A stretch of 64,000 nt of DNA from Sphingopyxis sp. 2PD (GCF_005503695.1 NZ_SCMU01000010.1:1-64000), one strand, 5' to 3'; shown: positions 45,164 through 55,015, numbered from the stretch's first letter. Program-made: numbers and translations. Notes: generated by a model from the letters alone, not told the origin.

Positions 45164-48100
45164 ATGGCGCGCTTCGCTCTCGCCCTTGCGGCGACTTTGG
45201 CTTGTTCGACTTCGGTTTTTGCCCAGCAGGCGGCACCAGCGCCCGCCGCAGATGCGAAAGCCCAGAAATGGGACGTCAACGCTCCGCCGGGGATGGCGAC
45301 GCGCAAGGTGCCGATTGCCGTCGATGAAGGCAGCTGGATGAACGTCGATGTTTCACCCGACGGCCGCACCATCGCTTTCGACCTGCTTGGCGACATTTAC
45401 ACCATGCCGATCGAGGGTGGCACCCCGACGCGCATCGCAGAAGGTCTCGCGTTCGAGCATCAGCCGCGCTTTTCGCCCGACGGCAAGCGGATCGCCTTTG
45501 TGTCCGACCGGGGAGGCGGCGACAATATCTGGCTGATGAATCGCGACGGCAGCGACAAGGTGCAATTGAGCAAGGAAGATTTCCGCTTGCTCAATCAGCC
45601 AAGCTGGTCGCCCGACGGGCAGTTCATTGTCGCGAAGAAACATTTCACCACGGGCCGCTCGCTCGGCACCGGCGAGGTGTGGATGTACCATGTCTCGGGC
45701 GGCGCCGGCGTGCCGCTGGTCAAGAAACCCAATGAGCGCCACCAGAAGGAGCTCGGCGAACCGATCTTCGCCGCCGACGGCAAGAGCGTGTTTTACACGC
45801 GCAATGTCACCCCGGGCCCGATCTTTGAATATGCGCAGGACAGCAACACCGACCTGTTCCACATCGAACGCTATGATTTGCAGGCAGCGAAGGTTACCAC
45901 TGCGGCGTCGGGCGATGGCGGGGCGGTGCGCCCCACCCCTTCCCCCGATGGCAAGCGACTGGCGTTCGTGCGCCGTGAAGCGACCCAATCGAAGCTTTAT
46001 GTGAAAGATCTCACTTCGGGGATCGAGCGCAAGGTTTATGATGCGCTCGACCAGGATGTGCAGGAAACCTGGGCGGTCACCGGCGTCTATCCGAACATGG
46101 CGTGGACTCCCGACAGTAGCGATATCGTCTTTTGGTCGGGCGGCAAGCTGCGCCGCGTCAGCAGCCAGGGCGGCGACGCGCGGATCATTCCGTTCAGCAT
46201 CAACGATGACCGCGTGATCATCGACGCCACCCACCCGGCGGTCGAGGTGGCACCGGACAGCTTTACGACACAGATGCCGCGCTGGGCCGAGGTGTCGCCC
46301 GATGGGCGTAGCGTCGTGTTCGAAACGCTCGGCAAGCTGTACATCAAGCCCGCCAGCGGCGGCACCGCGCGGCGACTGACCGCCGCGAGGGACGATGCGA
46401 TGGAGGCATGGCCAAGCTGGTCGCGCGACGGCAAGTCGCTCGTCTTCGTCCGCTGGACCGACAGCGGGCTCGGCGAAATTCACGTCGTCGGTGCAGGCGG
46501 TGGCGCATCGCGCAAGCTTACGACCGTTCCCGGCCATTATGCCGAACCGCGTTTCTCTCCGGACGGCAAGACAATCGTGTTCGAGCGGCGCGGCAGCGGC
46601 GGGCTGACCTCGGCGCGCTGGAGCGAGGACACCGGCGTCTATCGCATGGCGGCGAGCGGAGGCTCTGCCGAACTGGTCAGCCGCGACGGCGCAAAGCCGC
46701 AATATGGGGCGACCAACGACCGTATTTTCATGGTGACCGCGGGCGACGGCAAAAGCCAGCTCGTCAGCACCGACCTCAGCGGCCAGGACAAGCGCACCCA
46801 TGCTAACGGCGAACTGGTCAGCGACTATGAAATCTCGCCCGACGGCGGGACGCTGGCATTCCGCCAGAACTACGACGCCTATGTCACCCCGCTGATGCCC
46901 GGCGGGCAGGACGTGTCGCTCGGCACCAAGAGCGGAGCCTTGCCCGTAACGCGGGTTAGCGGCAGCGGCGCCGAATATATCCATTGGTCCAACGGCGGTC
47001 GACGCCTGCACTGGAGCCGGGGGGCGACGCTGTTCAGCGCCGACCTAGCGCGTTTGTTCACCAACGCGCCCGCCGACGACAAGGCACCCAAATTCACGCC
47101 GCCGACCGATGGCGTCTCGCTCGCCATGACGCAAACGGCGGCCAAACGCCGCGGCACCGTCGTCATCACCGGCGCGCGCATCGTCACCATGGCGGGCGCC
47201 GACGGCGGCATCATCGACAATGGCGCGATCGTCATCGAAGGCGACCGCATCACTGCGGTTGGCCCCTTGGCGTCGATCAGCGTCCCGACCGGCGCCGTCA
47301 CCATCGATGCAACCGGCAAGACGATCGTACCCGGTTTCGTCGATGCGCACGCCCATGGCAGTCACGGCGATGACGAACTGATCCCGCAGCAGAACTGGTC
47401 CGAAATCGTCAATCTGGCGATGGGGACCACGACTAGCCACAACCCCTCGTCGCGCGCCTCGGAAATCTTTGTGTCGTCCGAAATGCAGCGCGCCGGGCTG
47501 ATCCTGGCGCCGCGGATCTTTTCGACCGGCGAGATCATCTATGGCGCGAAAGCGGCGGGGGTCTATGCCGAGATCAACGGCTATGACGACGCGCTGGCGC
47601 ATGTCCGCCGCCTGAAGGCGCAGGGCGCGCATAGCGTCAAAAACTACAACCAGCCGCGCCGCGATCAGCGCCAGATGGTGGTCAAGGCCGCGCAGGCCGA
47701 GAACATGCTCGTCGTGCCGGAGGGCGGCTCGCTCTACACGATGGACGTGTCGTTGATCCAGGACGGCAATTCGACCGTCGAGCACAATATCCCGCTCCAC
47801 ACCTTCTACAAGGATCTGGTGCAGCTGTGGGGGCAGACGCAGGTCGATTACACCCCGACGCTGGTCGTCACCTACGGCGGCCCGGCGGGCGACCCCTATT
47901 GGCGCGCGCACACCAATGTATGGGAGCATCCGATCCTGACCAGGCACATCCCGCCTGCCCAGCTCGCCGCGAACAACAAGCGCCGCACGATCGCGCCCGA
48001 GGGCGACTATGTCGACGATGATTCGGCGCGCGAGGCAGGAAAGATCGCCGCCGCAGGACGAATGGTGTCGATCGGCGCGCATGGACAGCAATCGGGGCTT

Positions 48101-48403
48101 GGCGCGCATTGGGAGATCTGGTCGTTCGTGCGCGGCGGGTGGAGCAATGTCGATGCGCTGCGCGCCGCGACCATCATGCCCGCTACCTCGCTCGGCTATG
48201 GCAAGGATGTCGGATCGCTCGAAGCGGGCAAGCTCGCCGATCTGCTGATCCTCGACGCCGATCCGACACAGGACATTCGCAATACCGAAAAAATTCACCG
48301 CGTGATGCTGGGCGGGCGGCTGTACGATCCGCTGACGATGAACGAGGTCGCGACGGGCAATCGCACGCGCGCGCCCTATTGGTGGGAAGCCGAAAAGCCC
48401 TGA
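45164..48403 (+). CDS. Exported TolB-propeller/amidohydrolase fusion protein
   Basis: 1079 residues. The start was set at ATG 45164, which gives a signal peptide ending Val-Phe-Ala. The open frame upstream belongs to the opposite CoA-transferase gene. Residues about 60-640 hold many PD40/TolB beta-propeller repeats (FSPDGKRIAFVSDR type). Residues about 650-1079 are an amidohydrolase barrel: AHAHGSH (HxH), VEHNIPLH, IGAHGQQSG and EAGKLADLLILDADP. Such proteins are usually annotated as periplasmic amidohydrolases or peptidases with unknown substrate. They are common in sphingomonads. Confidence 0.9.
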   Translation: MARFALALAATLACSTSVFAQQAAPAPAADAKAQKWDVNAPPGMATRKVPIAVDEGSWMNVDVSPDGRTIAFDLLGDIYTMPIEGGTPTRIAEGLAFEHQPRFSPDGKRIAFVSDRGGGDNIWLMNRDGSDKVQLSKEDFRLLNQPSWSPDGQFIVAKKHFTTGRSLGTGEVWMYHVSGGAGVPLVKKPNERHQKELGEPIFAADGKSVFYTRNVTPGPIFEYAQDSNTDLFHIERYDLQAAKVTTAASGDGGAVRPTPSPDGKRLAFVRREATQSKLYVKDLTSGIERKVYDALDQDVQETWAVTGVYPNMAWTPDSSDIVFWSGGKLRRVSSQGGDARIIPFSINDDRVIIDATHPAVEVAPDSFTTQMPRWAEVSPDGRSVVFETLGKLYIKPASGGTARRLTAARDDAMEAWPSWSRDGKSLVFVRWTDSGLGEIHVVGAGGGASRKLTTVPGHYAEPRFSPDGKTIVFERRGSGGLTSARWSEDTGVYRMAASGGSAELVSRDGAKPQYGATNDRIFMVTAGDGKSQLVSTDLSGQDKRTHANGELVSDYEISPDGGTLAFRQNYDAYVTPLMPGGQDVSLGTKSGALPVTRVSGSGAEYIHWSNGGRRLHWSRGATLFSADLARLFTNAPADDKAPKFTPPTDGVSLAMTQTAAKRRGTVVITGARIVTMAGADGGIIDNGAIVIEGDRITAVGPLASISVPTGAVTIDATGKTIVPGFVDAHAHGSHGDDELIPQQNWSEIVNLAMGTTTSHNPSSRASEIFVSSEMQRAGLILAPRIFSTGEIIYGAKAAGVYAEINGYDDALAHVRRLKAQGAHSVKNYNQPRRDQRQMVVKAAQAENMLVVPEGGSLYTMDVSLIQDGNSTVEHNIPLHTFYKDLVQLWGQTQVDYTPTLVVTYGGPAGDPYWRAHTNVWEHPILTRHIPPAQLAANNKRRTIAPEGDYVDDDSAREAGKIAAAGRMVSIGAHGQQSGLGAHWEIWSFVRGGWSNVDALRAATIMPATSLGYGKDVGSLEAGKLADLLILDADPTQDIRNTEKIHRVMLGGRLYDPLTMNEVATGNRTRAPYWWEAEKP

Positions 48404-48494
48404 TTGGGACGCCATCGGGCGGCGGACGCGCGAAATTGTGACGAGAGGGTTGCAACTCGCGCGAGCCGCCGCTAGGGGCGTCACCTCTCAGCGA

Positions 48495-48584
48495 GGAGAG
48501 TTGGCTGAGTGGTCGAAAGCGTCGCACTCGAAATGCGAAGTGCCGGCAACGGTACCGAGGGTTCGAATCCCTCACTCTCCTCCA
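48495..48584 (+). tRNA. tRNA-Ser (anticodon CGA)
   Basis: 90-nt type II tRNA. GGAGAGT pairs with ACTCTCC, the discriminator is T, and CCA is encoded. The anticodon stem TCGCA/TGCGA holds the loop CTCGAAA, giving CGA. The long variable arm and GTTCGAATC T-loop are present. It is the second tRNA-Ser in the window. Confidence 0.97.
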
Positions 48585-48649
48585 TTTTTCCCTGATCTGA
48601 CCACCAGCGGACGACCGCCCCGGCATCGCTATCGGGACGGTCGATTGAT

Positions 48650-49279
48650 CTACATTCGAATGTCGGGCAGCGACGGTGTGGTCAGCGACGCGACGATCGC
48701 GCCGACGATCAGGAACAATACGATCGCGACGATGATCACGACCACGGTATAGCCCATCGCCTTGTCCTGCGGCACCTTCATCAGGATCGGTAGTCCCAGG
48801 TATAGCAGATAGAGGCTGTAGAGGCCGAGCAGTCCCAGGATCGCAAGCGCCGGGATCAGGCCGAATATTCCCGCCAGCCAGCCTGCCGTCGCCGAATAGG
48901 CCGCGACCTTCAGCGCCTGGACCTGATTCTTTTGCCCACCGAAGTTGGGCGCCAGCCCGTCGATCACCAGCGCCAGGGCAAAGGTCGTCGCGAGCGCCAG
49001 GCCATAAGACAGTATCGCCGAAACCAGCGCGGTGCCGATCGGGGGGTGAAAACTGATGCCAAATGCCCCGTAGCCAAAAACCTGCCCGCCGATGAACTGG
49101 GCGATCGGCCCGATCGCGGCCAGCACCAGCACGTAAGGCATGTAGATCGACTGGGTCGTCGCGGGCTCGGTGTCGATGACCGCCCACGTCTCCTTGGGTT
49201 TCAGGATGATGTTCTTGGCCCGCTCGATAATGCCCGATGCGGGGCTTGGCGGTGGGTTGCTCGTCGGAATGTCGCTCAT
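48650..49279 (-). CDS. Yip1-family integral membrane protein
   Basis: 209 residues from the ATG giving MSDIPTSNPPPSPASG. After a Pro-rich start, a segment IIERAKNIILKPKETWAVIDTEPAT precedes five or six hydrophobic helices. This is the bacterial Yip1/DUF1282 layout. The function is not known. There is a short final segment after the last helix. It stands alone between a tRNA and hspQ. Confidence 0.75.
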   Translation of the reverse strand: MSDIPTSNPPPSPASGIIERAKNIILKPKETWAVIDTEPATTQSIYMPYVLVLAAIGPIAQFIGGQVFGYGAFGISFHPPIGTALVSAILSYGLALATTFALALVIDGLAPNFGGQKNQVQALKVAAYSATAGWLAGIFGLIPALAILGLLGLYSLYLLYLGLPILMKVPQDKAMGYTVVVIIVAIVLFLIVGAIVASLTTPSLPDIRM

Positions 49280-49467
49280 GCTATGCCTTTCCCTGTTGCA
49301 ATCAACACGGCCCGCAATCCAGCCCGGTATAACCGGCGGCCGAGCAGACAGCTTAGCTCGGCTCGCGCCAACATCTGTAACGCGTATCACAGCCGGGATT
49401 CGACCCACCGGCGGGCAGCCGAGTGTAACAGGGTTGAAACAGCAGGGAATAGCCATAGATTAGGCAC

Positions 49468-49842
49468 ATGATTTCCAAATCTTCCTCCGACCATCATGGG
49501 GCGGTAACGGCGCCGCTGATCGGTGCTGCCAGCTTCGCGCCCGGCGACATCGTGCGCCACCGCATGTTCGATTTTCGCGGCGTCGTGTTCGACATCGACC
49601 CGGTCTTTGCGAACAGCGACGAGTGGTATGAAGCGATCCCGGAGGAAATCCGTCCGGCGAAAGAGCAGCCCTATTACCATCTGCTCGCCGAAAATGGCGA
49701 TTCATCCTATATCGCTTACGTTAGCCAGCAGAATCTGGTGCCCGACGCCGAAGGCGGGCCGATCGATCATCCGCAGATCGACGCGATGTTCGAAGGGCTG
49801 GACGACGGCCGTTACCGCGTCCGCGCCATCCATCGCCACTGA
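49468..49842 (+). CDS. hspQ: Heat-shock protein HspQ (hemimethylated-DNA-binding YccV family)
   Basis: 124 residues. The conserved block FAPGDIVRHRMFDFRGVVFDIDPVF, DEWYEAIP, QPYYHLLAEN and YVSQQNLVPD identifies HspQ/YccV. In enterobacteria it modulates Lon specificity and was first described as binding hemimethylated DNA. It has an N-terminal extension of about 20 residues. It is convergent with the ABC permease with a 3-nt gap. Confidence 0.93.
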   Translation: MISKSSSDHHGAVTAPLIGAASFAPGDIVRHRMFDFRGVVFDIDPVFANSDEWYEAIPEEIRPAKEQPYYHLLAENGDSSYIAYVSQQNLVPDAEGGPIDHPQIDAMFEGLDDGRYRVRAIHRH

Positions 49843-49845
49843 TGG

Positions 49846-50718
49846 TCAGGCTTTGAGCTTCCAGCCGGAAGCAAGCAGGCGATAGGTCAGCAGTCCCAGC
49901 ACGATATTGACCGCGATCAGCACCGCGATTGCGGTCACCACCGGCTTGTTGATCGTCGAATCGACCGTACCGATAAAGCCGTAGCGAAATCCCATGATCG
50001 CGTAATAGACGGGATTGCCGTGCGCGACGGTCTGGAACCAGGGCGCCAGCCGGTCGACCGAATAGAAGGTTCCCGAAAGCAGCGCGAGCGGGGTGACGAC
50101 GAAATTGGTCACTGCGGCGGCATGATCGAACTTCTCTGCCCAGACCGACGTAATAAGGCCCAGAAACCCGAGCATCGCGGCACCGAGAACCCCGAACACC
50201 GCGACGGCCCAAAAATGCTGAGGCGTCACGCTGACCCCCGGCCACAGTGTCATCGCGAGCCACAGTGCGATCCCGACAAGGATAGCCCGCGTGATCGCCG
50301 CGCCGATCAGCGCGATGATCAGCTCACCCACCGCAAGCGGCGGCATCAGATAATCGACGATCGTGCCCTGGATCTTGCCGACGAGCAGCGAAAAGCTGGA
50401 ATTGGCAAAGCTGTTCTGCAGCATTGCCATCATGATCAGCCCCGGCGCGATGAAATCGGCGAAGGGAACCCCGATCACTTCGCGGCCTGCGCCGCCGAGC
50501 GCCACGGTGAAAATGACCAGAAACAGTAGCGTCGTGATCGCGGGCGCCCAGATTGTTTGCAGCTGGACCTTGAAAAACCGCCGCACCTCCTTGACATATA
50601 GCGCCTGCATGCCGGGCACGTTGAGCGTCCGGATGTGCGGCACTCCCGGTTCGGCAAAGGGCGGGGTTGCCGCGAATTTGCTCGAGTCGGGTCGCGAAAT
50701 TTGGGGCTGGTCGTTCAT
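49846..50718 (-). CDS. ABC-2-type transporter permease
   Basis: 290 residues from ATG 50718. After a soluble start (IRTLNVPGMQALYVKEVRRFFK) there are six hydrophobic helices, with the ABC-2 signature region FLGLITSVWAEKFDHAAAVTNFVVTPLALLSGTFYSVDRLAPW. This resembles the NodJ/YadH permease type. The matching ATPase gene is not beside it, so the partner lies outside the window or elsewhere. Confidence 0.87.
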   Translation of the reverse strand: MNDQPQISRPDSSKFAATPPFAEPGVPHIRTLNVPGMQALYVKEVRRFFKVQLQTIWAPAITTLLFLVIFTVALGGAGREVIGVPFADFIAPGLIMMAMLQNSFANSSFSLLVGKIQGTIVDYLMPPLAVGELIIALIGAAITRAILVGIALWLAMTLWPGVSVTPQHFWAVAVFGVLGAAMLGFLGLITSVWAEKFDHAAAVTNFVVTPLALLSGTFYSVDRLAPWFQTVAHGNPVYYAIMGFRYGFIGTVDSTINKPVVTAIAVLIAVNIVLGLLTYRLLASGWKLKA

Positions 50719-50836
50719 GGCGTTCTCGCCTATCGCCTCCCCGATCTTACCGCAAGCTGGGCAGTGGCGCCGATCCCTATGGATCGCATCGATGACCGCG
50801 ACACCACCCGCGGCGTGGAATGATAAGGATTTGAAT

Positions 50837-51532
50837 ATGTCTTGGACCGATGAGCGCATCGAAAGCCTGCGCACCATGTGGGAAAAAGGGCTGACCGCCA
50901 GCCAGATCGCCGACGAATTGGGCGGGGTCAGCCGCAACGCGGTGATCGGCAAGGCGCATCGCCTCGGTCTGAAATCGCGCCCCTCGCCGGTCAAGGCGAC
51001 CGACAAGGTCAAGCCGGTGAAAGTCGCAGCCCCTGCGGCGCCCAAGCCGGCGGCGCCCGTCGCCGCCCCGCGCGCCGCTGCACCGGTCGCGCCGCGGCCC
51101 GCCGCACCCGCGCCGCCCAAGTCCGAAGCACGGCCGACGGTCGATACGCCGACCGCCGACGGATCGGTGGGGGAACAGCCTCCGAAGAGCGACCAGCCGC
51201 GTATCGTGTCGATCGGTCCTGGCGGCTTTATCCGCCAAGGACCTGGCGATCAGCAGGCGCCGATCCCGCCTGCGCCGCCGCGCCGTCTGGTGCCGGCCAA
51301 GCCAAGCCCGGAAATCGCGGACAAAACCAGCCTGCTTGACCTTAATGACCGTATCTGCCGCTGGCCGATGGGGCATCCGGGCGAGCCCGATTTCCATTTC
51401 TGCGGGCAGGCCGTGAACCCCGGCTTCCCCTATTGCGTCGAGCATTGCGGCCGCGCCTATCAGGCGCAGTTGCCGCGCGGCACGCGCCGTCCGCCCCCGC
51501 CGCCGCCGTTCGGAGGTCCGCGCGTACGATAG
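50837..51532 (+). CDS. gcrA: Cell-cycle transcriptional regulator GcrA
   Basis: 231 residues. The N-terminal helix-turn-helix is MSWTDERIESLRTMWEKGL...SRNAVIGKAHRLGL. A long Ala/Pro/Lys linker (about residues 48-165) follows. The C-terminal sigma-70-binding domain has CRWPMGHPGEPDFHFCG and YCVEHCGRAYQ. GcrA binds RNA polymerase sigma-70 and promoters with CcrM-methylated GANTC sites. The start is preceded by AAGGA. The linker is longer than in Caulobacter. Confidence 0.95.
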   Translation: MSWTDERIESLRTMWEKGLTASQIADELGGVSRNAVIGKAHRLGLKSRPSPVKATDKVKPVKVAAPAAPKPAAPVAAPRAAAPVAPRPAAPAPPKSEARPTVDTPTADGSVGEQPPKSDQPRIVSIGPGGFIRQGPGDQQAPIPPAPPRRLVPAKPSPEIADKTSLLDLNDRICRWPMGHPGEPDFHFCGQAVNPGFPYCVEHCGRAYQAQLPRGTRRPPPPPPFGGPRVR

Positions 51533-51542
51533 GGCGCGTTCG

Positions 51543-51941
51543 GTGAGGCCGTTCGCTCAGGAGTTCGAGTTCGCGCGCGCGCTTGGCCTGCAAATGGTCG
51601 AGCGCGGCGACGGGCGCTGCGTGATGGCGATCGACGTCAATCGCCATCAGCATTTCAGCCCGCAAGGTGCCGCGCACGGCGGTGTTGCCTATTCACTGGC
51701 GGACACCGCGATGGGGGGTGCGCTGACCAGCGTGCTCGACGCCGATCGATGGTGCGCGACGCTGGAGATCAAATTCAACTATCATGTCCGTGTCGGTGAA
51801 GGGCGGCTCACCTGCGAGGCGCAAGTGCTGCACCGCGGCAAACGTGTCGCCAATATCGACGCCAAACTGTATCAGGATGGCCGCCTGGTCAGCAGTGCGA
51901 ACGGAAATTTCGCGATCTTCGCGGCACCGACGCCCGAATAG
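51543..51941 (+). CDS. PaaI-family hotdog thioesterase
   Basis: 132 residues with a GTG start 10 nt after gcrA. Hotdog motifs: HGGVAYSLADTAMGGAL (the HGG catalytic or substrate turn) and LEIKFNYHVRVGEGRLTCEAQVLHRGKRV. It is close to PaaI phenylacetyl-CoA thioesterases. No other paa genes are here, so a general acyl-CoA housekeeping role is equally likely. Confidence 0.88.
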   Translation: MRPFAQEFEFARALGLQMVERGDGRCVMAIDVNRHQHFSPQGAAHGGVAYSLADTAMGGALTSVLDADRWCATLEIKFNYHVRVGEGRLTCEAQVLHRGKRVANIDAKLYQDGRLVSSANGNFAIFAAPTPE

Positions 51942-51945
51942 CCAA

Positions 51946-51977
51946 AAAGGCGCCGGACCTTTCGATCCGACGCCTTT
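51946..51977. terminator. Bidirectional terminator between thioesterase and outer-membrane gene
   Basis: AAAGGCGCCGGA (51946-51957) and TCCGACGCCTTT (51966-51977) pair over 12 bp with one mismatch, around an 8-nt loop. It lies between two convergent genes, with A/T tracts on both sides. Confidence 0.75.
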
Positions 51978-51998
51978 CAACTACTTATTTTCAATAGT

Positions 51999-52829
51999 TT
52001 AGAAACGGAAGCTCAGCGTCCCGCGCACGCTGTGGGTGCGGAAATGGTCGCTGCTGCGCTTCATGTCGGTCCCGCCACCATTGAGCAGGAACGGGTTGGT
52101 CGCGGGTGCCGTACCCTGGCCGACATTGACGACAAAATCATTGTCCTTGATGTCGGTGTACAGATATTCGAGCCCAACCGCGATGTTGTTGGTCACCATG
52201 ATTTCGGCGCCGCCGCCTGCGGTATAGCCCCAGCCGTTGGTCTTGCCGTTGTCGGCAAAGCTGTTGGCGGTGTTGCTCGTGGTCAAGCGGTTATCGAGAC
52301 GGGCATAGGCGCCGCCACCGGTCACATAGAACAACGCGCCGCCACCGGGGGTGTAACCGGCGCGCAGGCGGGCATTCGCCTGATAATCGGCTTCACGGCT
52401 GAAGGTGTAGCTCGCCGGCGTGGTCGAAAATGCGGTGACGCTGTCGCGCGCCACGCTGCGACCGCCCTCGATCACGGCGCCAAGGACGAAATTGCCCATG
52501 CGCTTGTCAAAGCCGAACCGGGCGAAATATTCGGGGCCGTCCTTGTCGTTGCGGCAATTGAGGTTGGCGGTACTGGTGGCCGCACCATTGCAGAAGCCGG
52601 TCGAGAAGGCGTTGGCGCCGCCCACGGTCGTGACCTGGTCGCCATAGGTGCCATCGCGGTTGGTATCGAACAGCACGGTTTCGCCGCGATCGCTGCCTTG
52701 CAACGTGCCGCCGCCGCCAATGCTGATGTAGGGACCGTCAAAATCCTGTGACGGGTCGCGGTCCTGCGCGAAGGCCGGGACGGCGACGGTGCTGGCCGCC
52801 AGAACGGCGAGGAGAGAAAGAGCTTTCAT
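51999..52829 (-). CDS. Outer-membrane beta-barrel protein (OmpA-like/Opa-type porin fold)
   Basis: 276 residues. A signal peptide ends Pro-Ala-Phe-Ala. The mature part has alternating beta strands (GPYISIGGGG, YFARFGFDKRMGNFVLGAVIEGG, GWGYTAGGGAEIMVTNNIAVGLEYLYTD) and ends in Phe (GTLSFRF), the barrel-assembly signal. Two cysteines in FCNG...LNC may form a loop disulfide. It is a small eight-strand-type barrel of unknown ligand. Confidence 0.87.
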   Translation of the reverse strand: MKALSLLAVLAASTVAVPAFAQDRDPSQDFDGPYISIGGGGTLQGSDRGETVLFDTNRDGTYGDQVTTVGGANAFSTGFCNGAATSTANLNCRNDKDGPEYFARFGFDKRMGNFVLGAVIEGGRSVARDSVTAFSTTPASYTFSREADYQANARLRAGYTPGGGALFYVTGGGAYARLDNRLTTSNTANSFADNGKTNGWGYTAGGGAEIMVTNNIAVGLEYLYTDIKDNDFVVNVGQGTAPATNPFLLNGGGTDMKRSSDHFRTHSVRGTLSFRF

Positions 52830-52998
52830 GTTTTACTCCGCTTTTTGAATGACTTTTTAGTCACCCGCCAAACCCGTCCTGCTTGCCCAAAGTTCCGTCG
52901 ACACACAAAAACGGGACGAATCGAGTGCCTGCGGTCCGGTTCGCATCGCCCGAAAACCGCGCTTGCCAGCGGGCTTTCCCGCCCCCTATAGCCAAGGC

Positions 52999-54978
52999 AT
53001 GAGTCACGATTTGTTCGACGCCGCGACCCCGGCTACCGAGAGCTACAATGCTTCGCAGATCGAGGTGCTGGAGGGGCTGGAGCCCGTCCGGCGGCGCCCC
53101 GGCATGTACATCGGCGGCACCGACGAGCGCGCGCTGCACCACCTGGCCGCCGAGGTGATCGACAACAGCATGGACGAGGCGGTGGCGGGCCATGCCAGCC
53201 GCATCGAAATCACGCTCGATGTCGGGAACCGGCTGACCGTCACCGATAACGGCCGCGGCATCCCGATCGATCCGCATCCGAAATTTCCCGGCAAATCGGC
53301 GCTGGAGGTGATCCTGACGACGCTGCATTCGGGCGGCAAGTTCGAAGGCAAGGCCTATGCGACATCGGGCGGCCTGCACGGCGTCGGGATCAGCGTCGTC
53401 AACGCGCTGTCGATTGATACCGAGGTCGAAGTGGCGCGCGGCAAGCAGCTCTATCGCCAGCGCTTTGCGCGCGGCACTCCGGTCGGCGGGCTTGAGGAGC
53501 TCGGCCCGACCCCCAACCGGCGCGGGACCAGCGTGTCGTTCATCCCCGACCCCGAAATCTTTGGCGACCATCAGCGCTTCAAGCCGCAGCGGCTGTATCG
53601 CATGGCGCGGTCAAAGGCCTATTTGTTCGCGGGCGTGGAAATTCGGTGGAAATGCGCCGCCGAGTTGATCGGTGACGACACCCCTGCCGAAGCCACCTTC
53701 CAATTTCCGGGTGGTCTCGCCGATCATTTGAAGGAGCAGATCGGAACGCGCGAATGTGCGACCGCCGAGCCGTTCATCGGCCGTCAGGATTTTCCGGGCG
53801 ACCAGGGCCGCGCTGAATGGGCGATTGCCTGGCCGCTGTGGTCCGACGGCAGCTATAGCTGGTATTGTAACACCATTCCGACCCCCGCCGGCGGCACGCA
53901 CGAGGCGGGGCTGCGCGCGGCGCTGACCAAGGGTTTGCGCGGTTTTGGCGAGCTGATCGGTCAGAAAAAGGCGGCGCAGATCACCGCCGAGGACGTGTTC
54001 AACGGCGGTGAGATGATGCTGTCGGTGTTCATTCGCGACCCGCAGTTCCAGAGCCAGACCAAGGACCGGCTGAGCAGCCCGGAAGCGGCGCGCCTGACAG
54101 AAAACGCCGTTCGCGACCATTTCGACCATTTCCTGTCGGACAATATGGACCGTGGCCGCGCGCTGCTCGGGCTTGTGCTCGATCGCATGGACGAGCGACT
54201 GAAGCGCAAGGCCGAGCGCGAGGTCAAGCGCAAGACGGCAACCAGCGGGCGAAAGCTTCGCCTGCCCGGCAAGCTGACAGATTGTGCGAATGATGGCCCC
54301 GAAGGCACGGAATTGTTTATCGTCGAAGGCGACAGTGCCGGCGGCAGCGCCAAGCAAGCGCGCGACCGCAAGACGCAGGCGATCCTGCCGATCCGCGGCA
54401 AGATACTGAACGTAGCGAGCGCGAGCGCCGACAAGATCCGCGCCAATCAGGAGATCGCCGACCTGGCGCTCGCGCTGGGCTGCGGCATGCGCAAGGATTG
54501 CGATGCCGACCGGCTGCGCTACGAAAAAATCGTGATCATGACCGATGCCGATGTCGACGGCGCGCATATCGCGACCTTGCTGATGACCTTTTTCTTTCAG
54601 GAAATGCCCGACATCGTACGCCGCGGGCATGTCTATCTGGCGCAACCGCCGCTCTATCGCCTGACCGCGGGCAGCATGTCGGCCTATGCGCGCGACGACG
54701 GGCATCGCGCCGAGCTTGAAGCGACGCAGTTCAAGGGCAAGAAAGTCGAGGTCGGCCGCTTCAAAGGGTTGGGAGAAATGAATCCTAACCAATTGAAAGA
54801 AACGACGATGGACCCCGCCACGCGCTCAATGCTGCGCGTTACGCTCCCACAGGAATATGAGGAGCGACATCTGGTCAAGGATCTGGTCGACCGGTTGATG
54901 GGCAAGCATCCCGAACATCGTTTCCAGTTCATTCAGGCCAATGCCGCGACGCTCGACGAGGCGGCGATCGACGCGTAG
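52999..54978 (+). CDS. parE: DNA topoisomerase IV subunit B
   Basis: 659 residues from ATG 52999. The GHKL ATPase has RPGMYIGGTDERALHHL, DNGRGIP and GGLHGVGISVVNALS. The TOPRIM has EGDSAGGSAKQ and DADVDGAHI. The C-terminus has GRFKGLGEMNPNQLKETTMDP. Length and the PGMYIGGTDERALHH pattern fit ParE rather than GyrB. It works with ParC (not here) to decatenate chromosomes. Confidence 0.95.
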   Translation: MSHDLFDAATPATESYNASQIEVLEGLEPVRRRPGMYIGGTDERALHHLAAEVIDNSMDEAVAGHASRIEITLDVGNRLTVTDNGRGIPIDPHPKFPGKSALEVILTTLHSGGKFEGKAYATSGGLHGVGISVVNALSIDTEVEVARGKQLYRQRFARGTPVGGLEELGPTPNRRGTSVSFIPDPEIFGDHQRFKPQRLYRMARSKAYLFAGVEIRWKCAAELIGDDTPAEATFQFPGGLADHLKEQIGTRECATAEPFIGRQDFPGDQGRAEWAIAWPLWSDGSYSWYCNTIPTPAGGTHEAGLRAALTKGLRGFGELIGQKKAAQITAEDVFNGGEMMLSVFIRDPQFQSQTKDRLSSPEAARLTENAVRDHFDHFLSDNMDRGRALLGLVLDRMDERLKRKAEREVKRKTATSGRKLRLPGKLTDCANDGPEGTELFIVEGDSAGGSAKQARDRKTQAILPIRGKILNVASASADKIRANQEIADLALALGCGMRKDCDADRLRYEKIVIMTDADVDGAHIATLLMTFFFQEMPDIVRRGHVYLAQPPLYRLTAGSMSAYARDDGHRAELEATQFKGKKVEVGRFKGLGEMNPNQLKETTMDPATRSMLRVTLPQEYEERHLVKDLVDRLMGKHPEHRFQFIQANAATLDEAAIDA

Positions 54979-55015
54979 GATTGCCGCTGAATTTTCGCCG
55001 GAAACGGGGGTCGTC

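Noticed and set aside
45353-48484. Two long minus-strand frames opposite the amidohydrolase
   Set aside because: Shadows in a GC-rich gene; no domain seen.
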